From: Hypomesus transpacificus
Lineage: Eukaryota > Chordata > Actinopteri > Osmeriformes > Osmeridae
Reading direction: 5' to 3'
Assembly (NCBI RefSeq): GCF_021917145.1
Contig: NC_061061.1
Coordinates: forward strand, 10,156,494 to 10,220,493
Length of the DNA: 64,000 nt
Numbering within the stretch: position 1 is the first letter of the stretch; every line of letters begins with the position of its first letter. The translations under genes were made by a program, and so were the position numbers. The notes under the pieces were generated by a model, which had not been told where the DNA came from, ran no database searches, and saw nothing but the letters and a program-made list of their open reading frames with translations. Positions 26,401 to 38,900 of the stretch are shown piece after piece.

Positions 26401-27009
26401 TGAATACCTACCTTCATTTCGCTAGCCACGTGCAACCCTCTTACCATGTCACAACAACAGAATGTATGGTATTGAAGTCACTGTGGTCGAGGCAACATCC
26501 CCACACAACATCACCACCACCGTGCAAGAACTAATAGCGTTTGCAAAGCATGATGGGGAAATAAACATGTGTTTTGCATTGTAACTGTATGTTGAATGCT
26601 TTTAAGGAACTTTGTATATACTGTGTGCAGGATGTTTGCTTCTAACAGAATAAATGCGTTTCTATGTGGAAGTCATTCTTGTCCAGTGGCTTCACCAGTG
26701 AAATCTGGGACAAGGAAAGGGTAGCCCCTAGTGGATAAATATATTATAAAAGAGTGTCTTTGGGTTCATTTTGAGAACAGGATGAAGTTTGCCAAGAGGA
26801 TTGTCTTTGGAGCTACTGTTGAGAAAGTTTATCTGGATAGATTTTATAGTCTATAATTGGAGACTTGCAATGTAGATCAATAATATGTAATTTGCGTCAA
26901 TAACTATTTCAAACATGACGGGTTTGGATCCATTGCTTACTGATTTCTGAATATGTATTGCCATCAAGGGTAAAGGAGTTGCCACAGCAAAGTGAAAATA
27001 TCCCAGGAT

Positions 27010-27108
27010 GAGGTGTAGCTCAGTGGCAGATCATTTAACAACATTAAGTCTTTAAATCCCCTGTGTACATCGCTTTGGATAAATGCACCTGCTAAAATGA
27101 AAATGAAT
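27010..27108 (+). repeat. tRNA-derived SINE-like repeat
   Basis: It starts GAGGTGTAGCTCAGTGGCAG, which resembles a tRNA A box. TTTAAATCCCC in the middle is a weak B box. The end, CGCTTTGGATAAATGCACC then TGCTAAAATGA, resembles the SINE tail seen in other fish repeats. The copy is degenerate. Confidence 0.6.
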
Positions 27109-27504
27109 ACTGTCCTTCATCCACCAACACTGTCTTCTAAAAGTAATAAAAGTTAATAGGTTTGTGTTTCCCTCTGGTGGAAAGAACTGGAAATTGCCAC
27201 CTTACTGTAAACCAAGAGTCCTTCGTTAAAAAGACGCACACAGCTCAAGGCACTGACTTCATTTACTGATATAAATAAAACAGCAAACAATCTGGACAGA
27301 TCAGTGTTTCCTCTTTTTTGGGGGTTCAGTGGGGGCAGGTCTGTCCGTGCCATTCTCTGAGATGCACTCTAACAATCACGGCAGATAGACGGCCTAAAAT
27401 TTAGTACAGCCCTATTTCTGATACAGTGGCAGCAGAAATGTTGCTGTGGCGGGGCCCGCAAACACTGCAGATACACACAACAGACATAGCTGTAGTTAGC
27501 TTTT

Positions 27505-30231
27505 TTAGCGTTGCTCGGCTGTTGGTGGACTGGGAGGGTTCATGGTGAAGGTGCACAGGATGCCCCAGTGGTCACTGATGAACCGGCTGCACTCCAGCCT
27601 CTCCATGCCGACCAGGACCATGTCCTCGGCCGTAGCCCTCCACCCCTTGACAGCCTGCCGCAAAAACAGGCGGTCAAACCGGAGGCGGGCTGGGAAGGGG
27701 AGCTCCTTGTTGTTGTTGGTGAGCAAGTCCCAGGTGAAGGAGCAGTCTTTCGGGCTGCCCAGGGACTCCCACACATCCCTGATACCCCAAGGTAGGCCGC
27801 CAAGCTCACTGACCTACAAACACACAAACATAACTCAATTTCACATTTGCTACGTGCCTCCAAATACTGTAGTCCTTCGACACCAGCAGTGTTCCTTTGG
27901 GCACTGGAACATGTACTGTACACCCACGTTTGAGAGTCCTAGCTGGCCTCTCATGCTTTCTATCCTCCTTCACTGCCATGTCTCCCTCGCGCTCTCACCT
28001 CACGGTCCCTGAGGTTGGTATCTCCTCCGAAGATGACGGTGAGGTCGCTCGGCTGCTCATCCATGCTTCTCCACACCTGCCTCAGCTGAGAGACGCGCTC
28101 CTTGGAGTTGTCCTTCATGCTCTCCATGTGAGAGGTCATCAGACACAGGGGGCGACCAAAGAAGCTCACCTTGACACACACAGGTAGGCCAGTAGAACTA
28201 TCACCACTGTAGCTTAATGGACAAAAATCAACACAATACAGAACAATACATCGGTCTTTCCAGAATCCAGAAACATTTCATAGTAATGTGAAACCCTATT
28301 TATAAGTTAACTCCACCAGATAAAAACTGTATTCAACTCTCCTTTTTATACTTCTATAAAAGTACAACATAGGTGCGTGTGTGCAAGACGTGACGCTTGC
28401 ATCTGTACACATGTAGAATTGTCAATTTGAGTGTTTACATGGGCCATTAGCAAATTCCTCTGCATTTTTGTGTTGGGGTACTTGACGATGCTGGAGTCCA
28501 AGAGCTGGAGTCTGGACTTCCTCAGCAGAATGGCCGTGAAGTAACCTCTGTCATCACCTGGGAGCAAGTACACAAACACAACACAGGAGAGGCACAGTCA
28601 TTCGCAATCACGTTGACGTTACATAGATGGTGGAGTACAGTAGGCTACTTAAAACAAAACTAGGTACAGTTTTATTCAATTGTTTTCAAAAAACGGGATG
28701 TTATTGGTCAAGAATAATAATGGAAAGTGGACTAATGTGCACATGAAATTGACAATTTAAGTTATGTAACATCAAACCTGGCAAAACGTGATACGGCTTC
28801 AGAACCTCCTTTAAGGCCTTTACGAGGGGCGGGACCACCTCCTGCAGCAGCACCACATCTGGGTGGTATCTTTATCAGTGGGCAAAAAGACAAAACATCT
28901 TCCTTTTTTATTCATTCGATTTTGGAGTGACTAATGGCCTGACTAAATGTAGCTTATTTACAAGAATAAGCTACATTTTCAGTGACGAACCCTGTGAATC
29001 TTCAGTAAGAAAGCCGCAACTCATTCTGGTGTGTACCAATTTAACCTTCAGTGGAAAGGTAATCTGAGGACATGGCGCAGTTCCTACTTTCACCCTTGCC
29101 GTTGTAAAATAAGCAAATATAGACTTAGCAGAGGCAGTCTTCAGTTAATGGTGTTGTGTACTATACCATTGAAGTACTATACCACTGAAGTCATGTAATG
29201 ATGAGGATTTTGCATACGTGCAAAGCAATTACTCATTTTTGTATGGGAAAAAAAGAAACGTCACCCCATTAGGCCAGGATAGTATAAGTTGGGATTCAGT
29301 TACAATGCAACAGTGATAGTTTAATGTCATGTGACTCACTCGATCAGGTGGTCTATGAGGTTGTAGAAACGCTCTTTAATGTTCTCCAAGTCCAGGCCAT
29401 CTATGTTCCAGGTCAGCAGGCTCAGCTTGTTTGGATCAGCCTTTTTCTTAGGCACCTCTTCATGAACCGCGTCACTGGGTGACTGGTCTGATTGGTTAGG
29501 AGATGACTGTGGCAGAGGTGACCAGTCTGGTTGGTCAGGAGATGACTGCAGAAGGGGTGATTGTCTGGACAGAACCTGTTCCTGTTTTGGCTTCTTTGTT
29601 GAGGTCAGAGGAGAATTAAGTGAGGTTAAACTTGTAAACTCGTGTCGCTGTAGTTTAATATTATCTTGATTTGGATGAAGTTCCTTTGCGGTTGACTTCC
29701 CTGCTTGTATTTCTTTTGAGTTTCGGTGTTGGACGGGGTCAGTAGATGCTGAGGCAGATTCATTTGTTTCTCCCTCCTTATTGTCCCTATTCTCTCCATT
29801 TCCTTCTTTCTTCCCCCTTTTCTTCTTTCTCCTTGAGGTCTGTTTTAGACAGTCACCCATCTTCTGGTCACCATTTCCTGGCCTTGTAGAATTGCTGTGA
29901 TTCCAGCCAATTAGAGCACACAGTCATTAACATCCCCCAAAAACATTGTCAGCTAAAATTAGGAATATTTTTGTGAATACTTTTATCTCAGCTAAACATG
30001 GATCATCTACTTTCTGTTTAACATCACTCAGTAGGCTAGAACAGTATATTAGTAGCTATACCTTGGACAATTCAACTGTATGGTTAGATAGTAACTAAAA
30101 CACCATTTCATGATGACAATTTGTAGGTACAGTGCAGTATCTAAACTTGGTCAACTACGTTAGAGTAGACGTAAACATAAAGTCACTTTCAACGTGCCAC
30201 ACCTTTTCTCTGATACTTGATTGTCCCCCAT
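27505..30231 (-). CDS. tdp2: Tyrosyl-DNA phosphodiesterase 2
   Basis: TDP2 removes topoisomerase 2 and other 5'-tyrosyl adducts from DNA ends, using Mg2+, in the nucleus. Six coding exons with matching phases are seen: 30231-30203, 29894-29340, 28869-28778, 28557-28439, 28169-27999 and 27813-27505 (TAA). The protein is 424 residues; human is 362. The exonuclease-endonuclease-phosphatase core starts near residue 165. The four family catalytic motifs are present: TWNIDG (Asn173), LLQE (Glu205), GGDTN (Asp315) and SDHWG (His404). LRFDRLFLR and MERLECSRF also match the family. Oddity: residues 1-165 are a low-complexity basic and then Ser/Pro/Gln-rich tail (RRKKKRGKK near 31-39, repeated SPLPQSSP-like units). 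I see no UBA domain there, whereas human TDP2 has one at the N terminus. An alternative UBA-coding first exon could exist. The start was chosen because exon 1 joins exon 2 in phase; the Met at 29860 is an alternative. Confidence 0.92.
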
Positions 30232-30880
30232 TTCGAAGTTTCTACCACGGCACAAAGGAAAAAATATTATCCGTACTCAAACACAGATCGCTGACAACAA
30301 GGCTTTAAATAAAAGAAAAGGAGCTGATTTGACAGCAGACTGCCCTACGTTCTGACTTCCGGGGTTGGGTTGCTTGACACTTTTGTGCCACCAGACACAC
30401 GCACGCATGTACATAAACTTTGGCCTGCGTATAGGCTTGCTAAATAAAAACAAATTTCTAGGCTTGCCATGAAGAACAAATCCGTTTTTCCGTTTTGCAA
30501 AAGAACGAAAAAACGGACTCACAAACGTTTTTCGTATTCATGCGTGTTCCGTTATAATTATATAAGGAATTAAACTCACGTACACGGACCAAGAACGCCT
30601 TTATCTTACAGTTAGATATTCAAACCGGTTATACCAGCTTCGTGTAGTTCTGTTGTCTGCAGATCTTGAAACTTGCTTGAAACGCTACTACGTTCTACGT
30701 AAATCCCGCCCACTCGTCCTCAGAAGGGAAATCGAAACTGAATTTCCCGTCATCTAATATCAGATTTAATTTCATGCTAAATATTTAGTAAGTAAACCGA
30801 AAGATATAAGCCTACTGTCTCCTACGCTGCCCTATCCTGACCTGTGGTCTGACACAAGGATCAGGCTACAGGTGAAGTTA
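30232..30880. other. tdp2 5' flank, probable promoter region
   Basis: This unique-looking sequence between the tdp2 start codon and the fold-back repeat should contain the 5' UTR and promoter of tdp2. No TATA box or CpG-dense block stands out by eye. Confidence 0.45.
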
Positions 30881-33800
30881 GTTTCATATTCGACATTCGA
30901 AATTCGTCTCACATTCGGAAGACGCTACTTTGACGCGTCGAGTTAGGGACCGGGTGAAAACTAAACCATAAAATGTATGTGTTTAATTATATTTCTATGG
31001 CTATAAATTCTTAAAATGTTACCAGATTATTCTAATAATGTCTGATCTACTTCCACACCCTTTACATTTTCAATAATGTTTTTTTTTTTATGATAGAATC
31101 GCAAATCTCTGAAAATAGCATGAAATCCTCACTAATTTCAATAACTTTTTTAAACTTGTGTCAAAAACTCTGAAATATACACCAGAGTTTTTAACAATGT
31201 CTGATCTACTTCCACACCCTTTATTTTTTAAATAACGTTTTTAACAAAATTTTAATTAAACGCTAATCTCTGAAAATAGCATGAAATCTTCATTAATCTT
31301 AATAACTTTTTCAGACTTGTGTCAAGAAAATCTCAAATATACACCACATTATTCTAATAATGTCTAGTATACTTCAACTTTAATTTTAATTAAACTCAAC
31401 TTTTAATTCAACTTTAATTATAGAAAATCGCTAATCTCTGAAAATAGCATGAAATCCTCGATAATCTTTAAAACCTTTTCAGAATTGTACTGAAAAATGT
31501 CAAATATACACCAGATCATTCTAATAATGTCTGGTCTACTTCCAAACCATTTACCTTTTCAATCTTTTTTTTTAAGAAAGAAATTGCAAATCACTGAAAA
31601 CAGCATTACAGCTGTGCTAAACTAAATTCTGCCCAATGGTCACACAGCTCTGGTCAACCAGGAGCTTGTCTGTGGTTTGATTGTGACAGCATAACCAACG
31701 TGTATTTGCACCAATATGCTTTCCACCAAATGCATCAGAGGACAGCCAGGAAGATGGACAGGAAGGGACCAGGAACTCTGTGTGGTCCGACATAGGAGAC
31801 CAAAGTCCACTTGAGGACTAGTCCAACATTGTCACAACAGCAACCAGGCCAATGCTGACAGCTCAACCCCCCCCCCCCCCACACCCACCACAGGGGAGGT
31901 CAGATGGGCAACAGAGAAAAGAAAGTATAATTAGAGAATACAAGGCGACAAATAACAGTTACAATAACCGAACAGAAGATGTGCATATAGACCGAACAGA
32001 AGATCAGAGTATTTTGCCTTTTTAGGGCCCCAGTGGGGGACTCCATAGTGCTACTGGGAGACTTCAATTAGTACGTGGAAAATGACAGGGACACCCGGAG
32101 AGGCATGATTGGGAGGAAAGGCCTCCCTGATCTGAACCCGAATAGGTGTTTGTTGTTGTATTTCTGTGCTAGTCATGGATTATCTATAACAAACACGATG
32201 GTCGAACATAAGGATGCTCATAATTGTATGTGGTACCAGAGCACCCTAGGCCGAAGGTCGATGATTGATTTTGTCATCATGTCGTCGGATCTGAGGTTGT
32301 ATATTTTTGAGTTTTCAACCTTTCACCATGTTTTGGTGAGTTGGGTCAGGGGGTGGGGGAAGACTCTGGACAGACCTGGTAAACTCAAGCGAGTAGTGCG
32401 GGTGAGATGGGACCGTTAGGAGGAGGCCCCTGTTTGCGAGATCTTCAACTCACACCTCCAGCGCAGTTTCTCAGGTATCCCTGCGGAGGTTGGGGGCATT
32501 GAACTGGAGTGGGCAATGTTCAAAGCCTCCATTGCTGAAGCATTGGAGAAATGTAGCCTCTGAGGTAGTCACTGAGGTAGTCAAACATCTCCACAGTGGC
32601 AAAGCCCGGGGATTCTTGCTCTTCTTGGGCGACCCAATCCCTATACATCCAAAGCGAAAGTTGTGTCCAGGTCCTCTGTACAAAGTTGAGTTTGTTCCGT
32701 GTGGGGGTTGGTCTCCGCAAGGGCTGTGCTTTATCACCAATACTGTTTGTGATTTGTTCTGGAAAGGATATTGAGCCGTATTCAGGGTGGGGAAGGATTG
32801 CGGTTCGATGAGCTGGGGATTCCATCGCTGCTTTTTGCGGATGATTTGGTCTTCCTGTCATAATCGGTCCGTGACCTTCAGCACTCACTGGATCATTTCG
32901 CAGTTGAGTGTGAAGCGGTTCGGATGAGGATCAGCACTTCTAAATCCGAGGACATGGTTCACAGGAAACCCATGGAGTGCTTACTCCAGGTAGGGAATGG
33001 GTTCTTACCCCAAGTGAAGGAGTTTAAGTACCTCAGGGTCTTGTTCGCGAGTGAGGGCAGCATGGAGCGGGAGGTTGGCCAGAGAATCGGTGCATTGGGA
33101 GCGATCGCATCATTGAGCCGGAAGGCAAAGCTCTCAATCTACCGGTCAAGTTTAGTTCTTACCCTCACCTAGGGTCATGAAAGTTGGTTCATAACCAAAA
33201 TAACTAGGTCGCGAGTACAAGTGGCTGAAATGAGTTTCCTCAGAAGGGTGGCTGGTGTCTACCTTAGAGATAAGGTGAGTTGCTCAGTTATCCGTGAGGA
33301 GCTCGAAGTAGAGCCGCTGCTCATTTACGTCAAAAGGAGCCAGTTGAGGTGGTTTGGGCACCTGTTAAGGATTCTGGTAAGTAAAGGGTGTGGAAGTAGT
33401 TAAACCAGTATCAGAATGATCTGGTCTATATTTGAAATTTTTCAGTACAATTTTGAAAAGATTATTAAGATTAGTGAGGATGTCATGTTATTTTCAGAGA
33501 TTAGCGATTTTGTATCATTCTTTTAAAAACATTGAAAAAGTAAAGAGTGTGGAAATAGGTCAGACATGATTAGAATAACATGGTGTATATTTGAGATTTT
33601 TTTACACAAGTTTGAAAAAGTTATTGAGATTAGTGAGGATTTCATGCTGTTTCCTGAGATTAGCGATTTTTTTTACATAAAAAGCCTTGAAAGTAAAGGC
33701 TGTGGAAGTATACCAGACATTTTTGGAATGCTCTGCTGTTCGTTCGTTTTATATTCATAAAAATATTATAAAAGTCACAATTTTTCAAAATTGTATGGGT

Positions 33801-33882
33801 AGTTTTCAACCGGTCCCTAACGCGATGCTGCAAAGTAGCGTCTTCCAAATGTGAGACAAATGTCGAATGTGGAATATGAAAC
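30881..33882. mobile_element. Fold-back element with long, internally repeated inverted arms
   Basis: The outer ends match as inverted copies. GTTTCATATTCGACATTCG at 30881 corresponds to the reverse complement of 33864-33882, and the next 80 bases continue to match, including GGAAGACGCTACTTTG and TTAGGGACCGG. Behind each end lie tandem copies of a roughly 160-170-bp unit with the motif ATCTCTGAAAATAGCATGAA. About four copies are on the left (near 31097, 31265, 31432 and 31588) and about three inverted copies are on the right (33.4-33.8 kb). The left arm is about 730 bp and the right about 507 bp. The centre holds a LINE fragment and unclassified DNA. No target-site duplication and no transposase were found, so the superfamily is unknown. 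Confidence 0.75.
32035..33375 (+). pseudogene. Degenerate non-LTR retrotransposon (LINE) fragment
   Basis: Pieces of one LINE polyprotein appear in shifting frames. An endonuclease C-terminal part includes LLGDFN, IGRKGLPDLNPN, then GLSITNTM and GRRSMIDFV (32.05-32.30 kb). A reverse transcriptase part includes GCALSPILFVI (near 32.73 kb) and the catalytic LLFADDLVFL (FADD at 32834-32845). A C-terminal tail includes VKEFKYLRVLF, SRKAKLSIYRS, FLRRVAGV and RSQLRWFGHL (33.0-33.37 kb). Several stops, frameshifts and deletions make it non-functional. It lies between the arms of the fold-back element. The clade is not assigned. Confidence 0.85.
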
Positions 33883-34308
33883 CAAAATTCAACCCACTGC
33901 TACATATTCATACCTATAAATAGAAATTTTCAGACCCATCATAATTGCAGGTGTTAGTAAACACATCATTTTTTACTTGAACCCGTGTAGTACTCGCGCT
34001 CGGCTAAACTCATGTCTTGATTCCGATTATCTTTCCAAAAGGGTTTTAGGGTCTTTTGTAGAAATGCCTAACATCATTTATTCATATAGCAGACGCTTTT
34101 ATCCAAAGTTACTTCCAAGAGAGAGCTTTACAACGTGCATAGGTCACTGATCATAACAACAATATAGCCCCGAGCATTGCGGTTAGCCAAAACAAGAAGC
34201 AACCAAAAAAAAGTGCCAAAGGGAAGAACCGTAAGAGCATGTTAAGCAAGTTACAATTAAACAACATGAATCGCTAAGTGCAAGTGTACCTGTAGAAAAG
34301 CAAGCAAC

Positions 34309-34346
<38 letters not shown>

Positions 34347-35943
34347 TAACTAAAATAGAATATTGTTGTCAAAGTGTCACTATGTAGTATTTAATCAGTT
34401 CCATAAATACATATAAATGAGAACATTTTAACCAGAAAAACGTTTGACCAGATTTTGTTTTTTAAATATGTAAGACGCTTGCCCACAGATTAGCCTACTG
34501 CTAGCACGTTACACGTATTAATGTATCCCACTTGAACGCGCATAGTGCTCGGAGACACAGCCCTAGAGATGCGCCACAAAGGTACCAACGCCCAACAAGC
34601 TATAGCCTATAGCCTACAGGCGACAAACGATCATGTAACCGAAACATGCAGGAGTCGACAAAGCCGAAGATGCTTCGTACATGCAGCGTGAATTGCAATA
34701 AACGTGGTTACACGGGGATACTAGAGTAGCCTATTGAATGATGTAGGTCTCTTGAGCATCATGAGACGCACCGTTGTATTACATGGATGTCTAGCCACTA
34801 ACTGCTCCTAAGATACAATTTGGACATATTCCCATCAACTCATCACTGGTGAGTTGCCCACGTCAGCTGCCTTAGTTCTGGTGCAAGTACATTTCTAGAG
34901 ATGTTTTGGCTTGATAGTTTATTCTTATTTATATTCACATCCATCAAGAACCTAACACAACTGTAAATGCTAAAATGTAATTATTTTGTCTGCCAGTATT
35001 TGCATTCTTCCTGTTTACTTCTTGTGTATGCTACTATTGATATAGGCTAGCTTTGTCAGATTTTAGGGAATAGCATAAACAACTAGAATTGTGTATATTA
35101 TGTCATTGTCAACGCTTTTCGTAATTCCCACTAACACATCTTTGTCGCTGTCCCTCCGCGTTGGGTGCTGAAATCTCCTAGCACGGAACATGCTCATGGG
35201 GCTGACATTGTACATAATAAGGCACTACCGTAGTCTCAAGACATCTAACTTGTAATGCCTTGAAATAGATGGCGTTAACTTTTAATGCCTTTAAATAAAT
35301 GACGTTAAAATATTGGCGTATTTCTCCATGCATTTAGAACTGAAAAATAATACACCGATACAATGAACACATTGCAGTAGTTTGATAGAGCCACACACAC
35401 ACAAAACCGTATTTATTGTCTTGGGTATTCATCTATTTCCAGTTGCTGAATTGCTGAAACAGAGTACTGTGTAATTCAAACAAACCAATAGCTGAAACCC
35501 TGTAGATACTCAAATTGATTCTAGTATTTTGCAACTGAGTAGGTCTATACAGGCTGAACAGAACATAAACAACAACATCGAAGCAGTAGCAATCCCCCTC
35601 CAGCAGAGTCCTCAATGGACAGTGAGAAAGATGTGCTATGTCATCACTGCCAAGGTGGCAGTAAACTGAGTCACACACACACACATGCACAGGTGGGCGC
35701 GCACAAACCCCTTGAGTCAGGGCTAGTTCTACAGAGATAGTACATGTTGCTATGGTGAGACATATGAATTTACACTATTTCAATGGTGATGTAAGCAGTA
35801 CACATTAATTCTACTTCCAATGTATGTAAGAGAACAGATATCCACATTAGTGTTATTTTATAGTTTTACCTCAGTTTCTGGTTAGATTTGTGTTTTGGGA
35901 GTTTTTGATAAACCTGTTTGACTGTAATATGTCTTCTGTTTCA
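33883..35943. other. Intergenic DNA before kiaa0319
   Basis: No coding exon is seen. It should contain the non-coding first exon and promoter of kiaa0319, because the first coding exon opens with a splice acceptor at 35943. It also holds a dispersed repeat with a poly-A tract (34.07-34.34 kb) and short CA runs. Confidence 0.45.
34076..34342 (+). mobile_element. Dispersed retroposon-like repeat with poly-A tract
   Basis: It starts CATTTATTCATATAGCAGAC, followed by GCTTTTATCCAAAGTTACTT and CCAAGAGAGAGC, and ends in 31 A residues (34312-34342). The first 80 bases recur at 63.40-63.48 kb. The GCAGACGCTTTTATCCAAAG motif is a widespread SINE or LINE tail in fish genomes. The internal part is not recognised. 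Confidence 0.7.
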
Positions 35944-35988
35944 GGTGAAGAAGGCGTCTGCTTTGACCATACAGCAGTCAGGAGCGCC

Positions 35989-38900
35989 ATGTGGAGAAGA
36001 ACTGCCCTACATGTCTGTCTCTTTCTGCAGTGTCTAGAAGGTCAGTGTGTGTGTGTGTGTGTGTTTCTACTCTGTTCAGTGACACAAAAGAGAGCATCTG
36101 ATCCCTATTGTCTCCCAGGTGCCGATTGGCATCATTGTAATGTAGTCTATAAGTATATGTGAAGTTGGATTTGCATAATTTATTCCTGTTTTGCTGTTTG
36201 GCTCTGGTCACCATCTCTCTCTGGTTCACGGAACTCCCAAACCTGTAGGTATAAGCTAAAAAACATACTGTCAATTCAGGAAGTAAAGAGACACAACCAC
36301 TTTAGAACAAAAGTAAATGAATGATGCAGGTGTTGCTTTGAGCCTTATTTCTAAATTTTTTGACCGGCATTTTTGAAACGTTGTATTTTTGTACCCTTTC
36401 GCACAGGTGTAGTGGCGACTCAGTGCTGGAAGGGGGAGACTTTTTCGGAGGCTGTGGTATCCCCGGCTCTGAGGAGCAGCAGCATCCTGCGGGTGCCCAA
36501 TGTGGACACCTTGGCCCAGTGTGTTGGGGCCTGCTGTGACCTGCCTGGCTGTGACCTGGCCTGGCTGTTCGAGCAACGCTGCTACATCCTCAGCTGCCGC
36601 AAATGGGCCAACTGCCAGCCCAGACAGAGGCCTGGGGCAGATTCTCACCTGACATTCCTCCAGCGTGGGGAGCCCCAGACCCTGGTGCTGAAGTCGCTGG
36701 TGCGAGGTGAGCCCTACCCCAGCCGCTGGAGGCTGCCTACCAGGCCGTCTGGGGACGTGGAGGCCCTGAAGGACCTGGCCCTCTTCGATGAGGCTTCCCG
36801 CAGTTTCGGCGATCCTGGCATGATGGCGTTGGAGTATTCAGATGGGGAACTCAGTCCTGAGGATAACGGCGCTGAGCCGGATGTCACAGGAGGCGCAAGG
36901 GCAGAGGAAGTGTTTCCGGATTGGCCTGCAGAGTTGGAGGAGAGAGACGGTTTCAACCAATCAGAGATGGAGAATGGGCCAGGGGGGTGGCCGGCTGAGG
37001 CCAGCATGCCCAAATATAGTCACTCCACTGAGGCGACAGTCAATCACGCACCACCCCCTAGTGACCGGAGGCCTACATTTAGCCCCACCCCTGCAGAGAG
37101 AGTAAGTGTCAGCTGAGGTCATTTGAATAGATCAGGGCTGTCTAATCTTGTACCTGGAAAGCTAAAGTCTTGTGAGGTTTTCACCCCAAACCCTAAATTA
37201 GCACAGCTGATCCTAATTATTAGCTGGTTGACATGCGGGACTGGGTTTGTTACAACTTGGGTTGGAAGGAATGAATACAGGTTTAGAATAGATTAGATTT
37301 AATTCCACAGAGCTTTTAAATACAAATAAAAAAACGAACAGTTGGTCTGAGATTATCATAAGAAAATGTTTAACCACATGAAAGGGCTGTGTGTGTGCTG
37401 CTTTTTGACTTTGTGAAGTTGATGTCAAGACAAACACAATTTAATAACCTCTAGTTTATTTGTGTATGTGCGTTTGATTACAGTCTATGAAATTGTCTGT
37501 TGCTCTACTGAAAGATAGGATGTGATCTATGTCCCTGGAATCTGCATCTCACAGCAGGTTTCTTTAAGGTGTTTATTTGGGATCAGGACAGCCTATGCAG
37601 TTTAAATACTAATGTAACTGTATTTTGTTAATCTCTGATTTAGAATAGTGACCTACAGAATGCACCTTTAAACAACTCAGAGTCTCCAGCCCTCATGCCC
37701 TCATCGCAGAACTCCATCCAACATAGCCAAACAAGTCCTTCTGAAGCCACTCCCCTCATCTCCATCACAACGCCTTTCTCCCTGCCCACTCAACCAGGTA
37801 ATGGATTAAGTTACATTAGATTACACATATTTAATTAATGGACTTTTCTTTGGCTCAAGCACTACTTGTACCTTAGAAAGCAGAATGTAATGCTTATTTA
37901 TTTTTTATAACAATCTCCTGGTCAGTGGGGTATATACTGTTATGTTTTCATGGTCTTGAATGGGCTTGTGGTTTACTTCACTAGTGTCTATATTCCCCTG
38001 TCATCTCTCCTCAGTTAAAGCCCTGCTGGTGTCATTGGGAGACCCCATAGAGGTGCCGTTTCCCATGGATACTGTTGAGCTTGTGGCCTTGGTCAGCCCA
38101 GAGCCACTAATAGGTAATGTACACACACACTCACTCATATGTATGCATGTTTTTCATGACGTTTGTGCATGACATTCTCATTTTAATCATATCCTTTGTT
38201 TTGTCCCTGCCTCTACATAGGATCATTCTTCAGGTACAACTGGGTTCTGGTTCATTCCACTGATGGCCACAAGGAGGTGATAGAGGGCGAACACAGCAGG
38301 GCAGTTCATCTCAGCAATGTGAGTGCTTGTCAAAATGACCTCTTGACTGTGAAACACGACAGTGTGATTCAGTTCAACACTGAATATGTACAAAACTATT
38401 GGCGTAATTGGAGTGATAATTCACTGTTTTGAGTTCTGTTAGAAAGACTGCATGTCTGTGTCTGCTCTATTGCATCAGCTGTCGGTCGGGCATTACGTCG
38501 TGTCAGTGGTTGTATCTGGAGAAGACGTATATGGAGAGTGTGAAGTTAACCTCACTGTGAACCAAGGTTTGTGAAAATCCAACTTGGATATAAATCACAA
38601 GGCCAATGCTAGAAGACAATGAATGGTAATTCAACAGTAATATTGACTACTGACTGAAAATGTCTTCCTCACAGCAGTGAAGTTGAGTCAGCCCCCCACG
38701 GCTATCGTCGTCCCGACGTCACAAACCGTGTCGCTTCTTCCCAGCGACACCATCATCAACGGTAGCAGTAAGTAGGAGCATGACCCTCCCACAGTCTATG
38801 GTTTAACTCTCCTTGGAAGGGTTAGATGGCTGAGCGGTTAGGGAATTGGGCTACTATTCAAAAGGTTGCCGGTTTGATTCCCGAGCCGTGCGAAATGATG

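Larger units (their letters stand above)
11387..27504. other. Gene-poor 16-kb stretch before tdp2
   Basis: No supported coding exon was found on either strand. Open frames here lack homology I recognise and lack plausible splice partners. The stretch contains a SINE (19.7 kb), a tRNA-like repeat (27.0 kb), GA, CT, CA and TG microsatellites, and a C tract. The 3' UTR of tdp2 must extend some way left of 27505, but no clear AATAAA was located. Confidence 0.5.

Noticed and set aside
31097..31610. CRISPR-like array
   Set aside because: Units are 160-170 bp, diverged and eukaryotic; there are no short direct repeats with unique spacers.
38821..38900. Functional tRNA gene in kiaa0319
   Set aside because: It belongs to a longer SINE with a second copy at 19.7 kb and lacks a proper acceptor stem.
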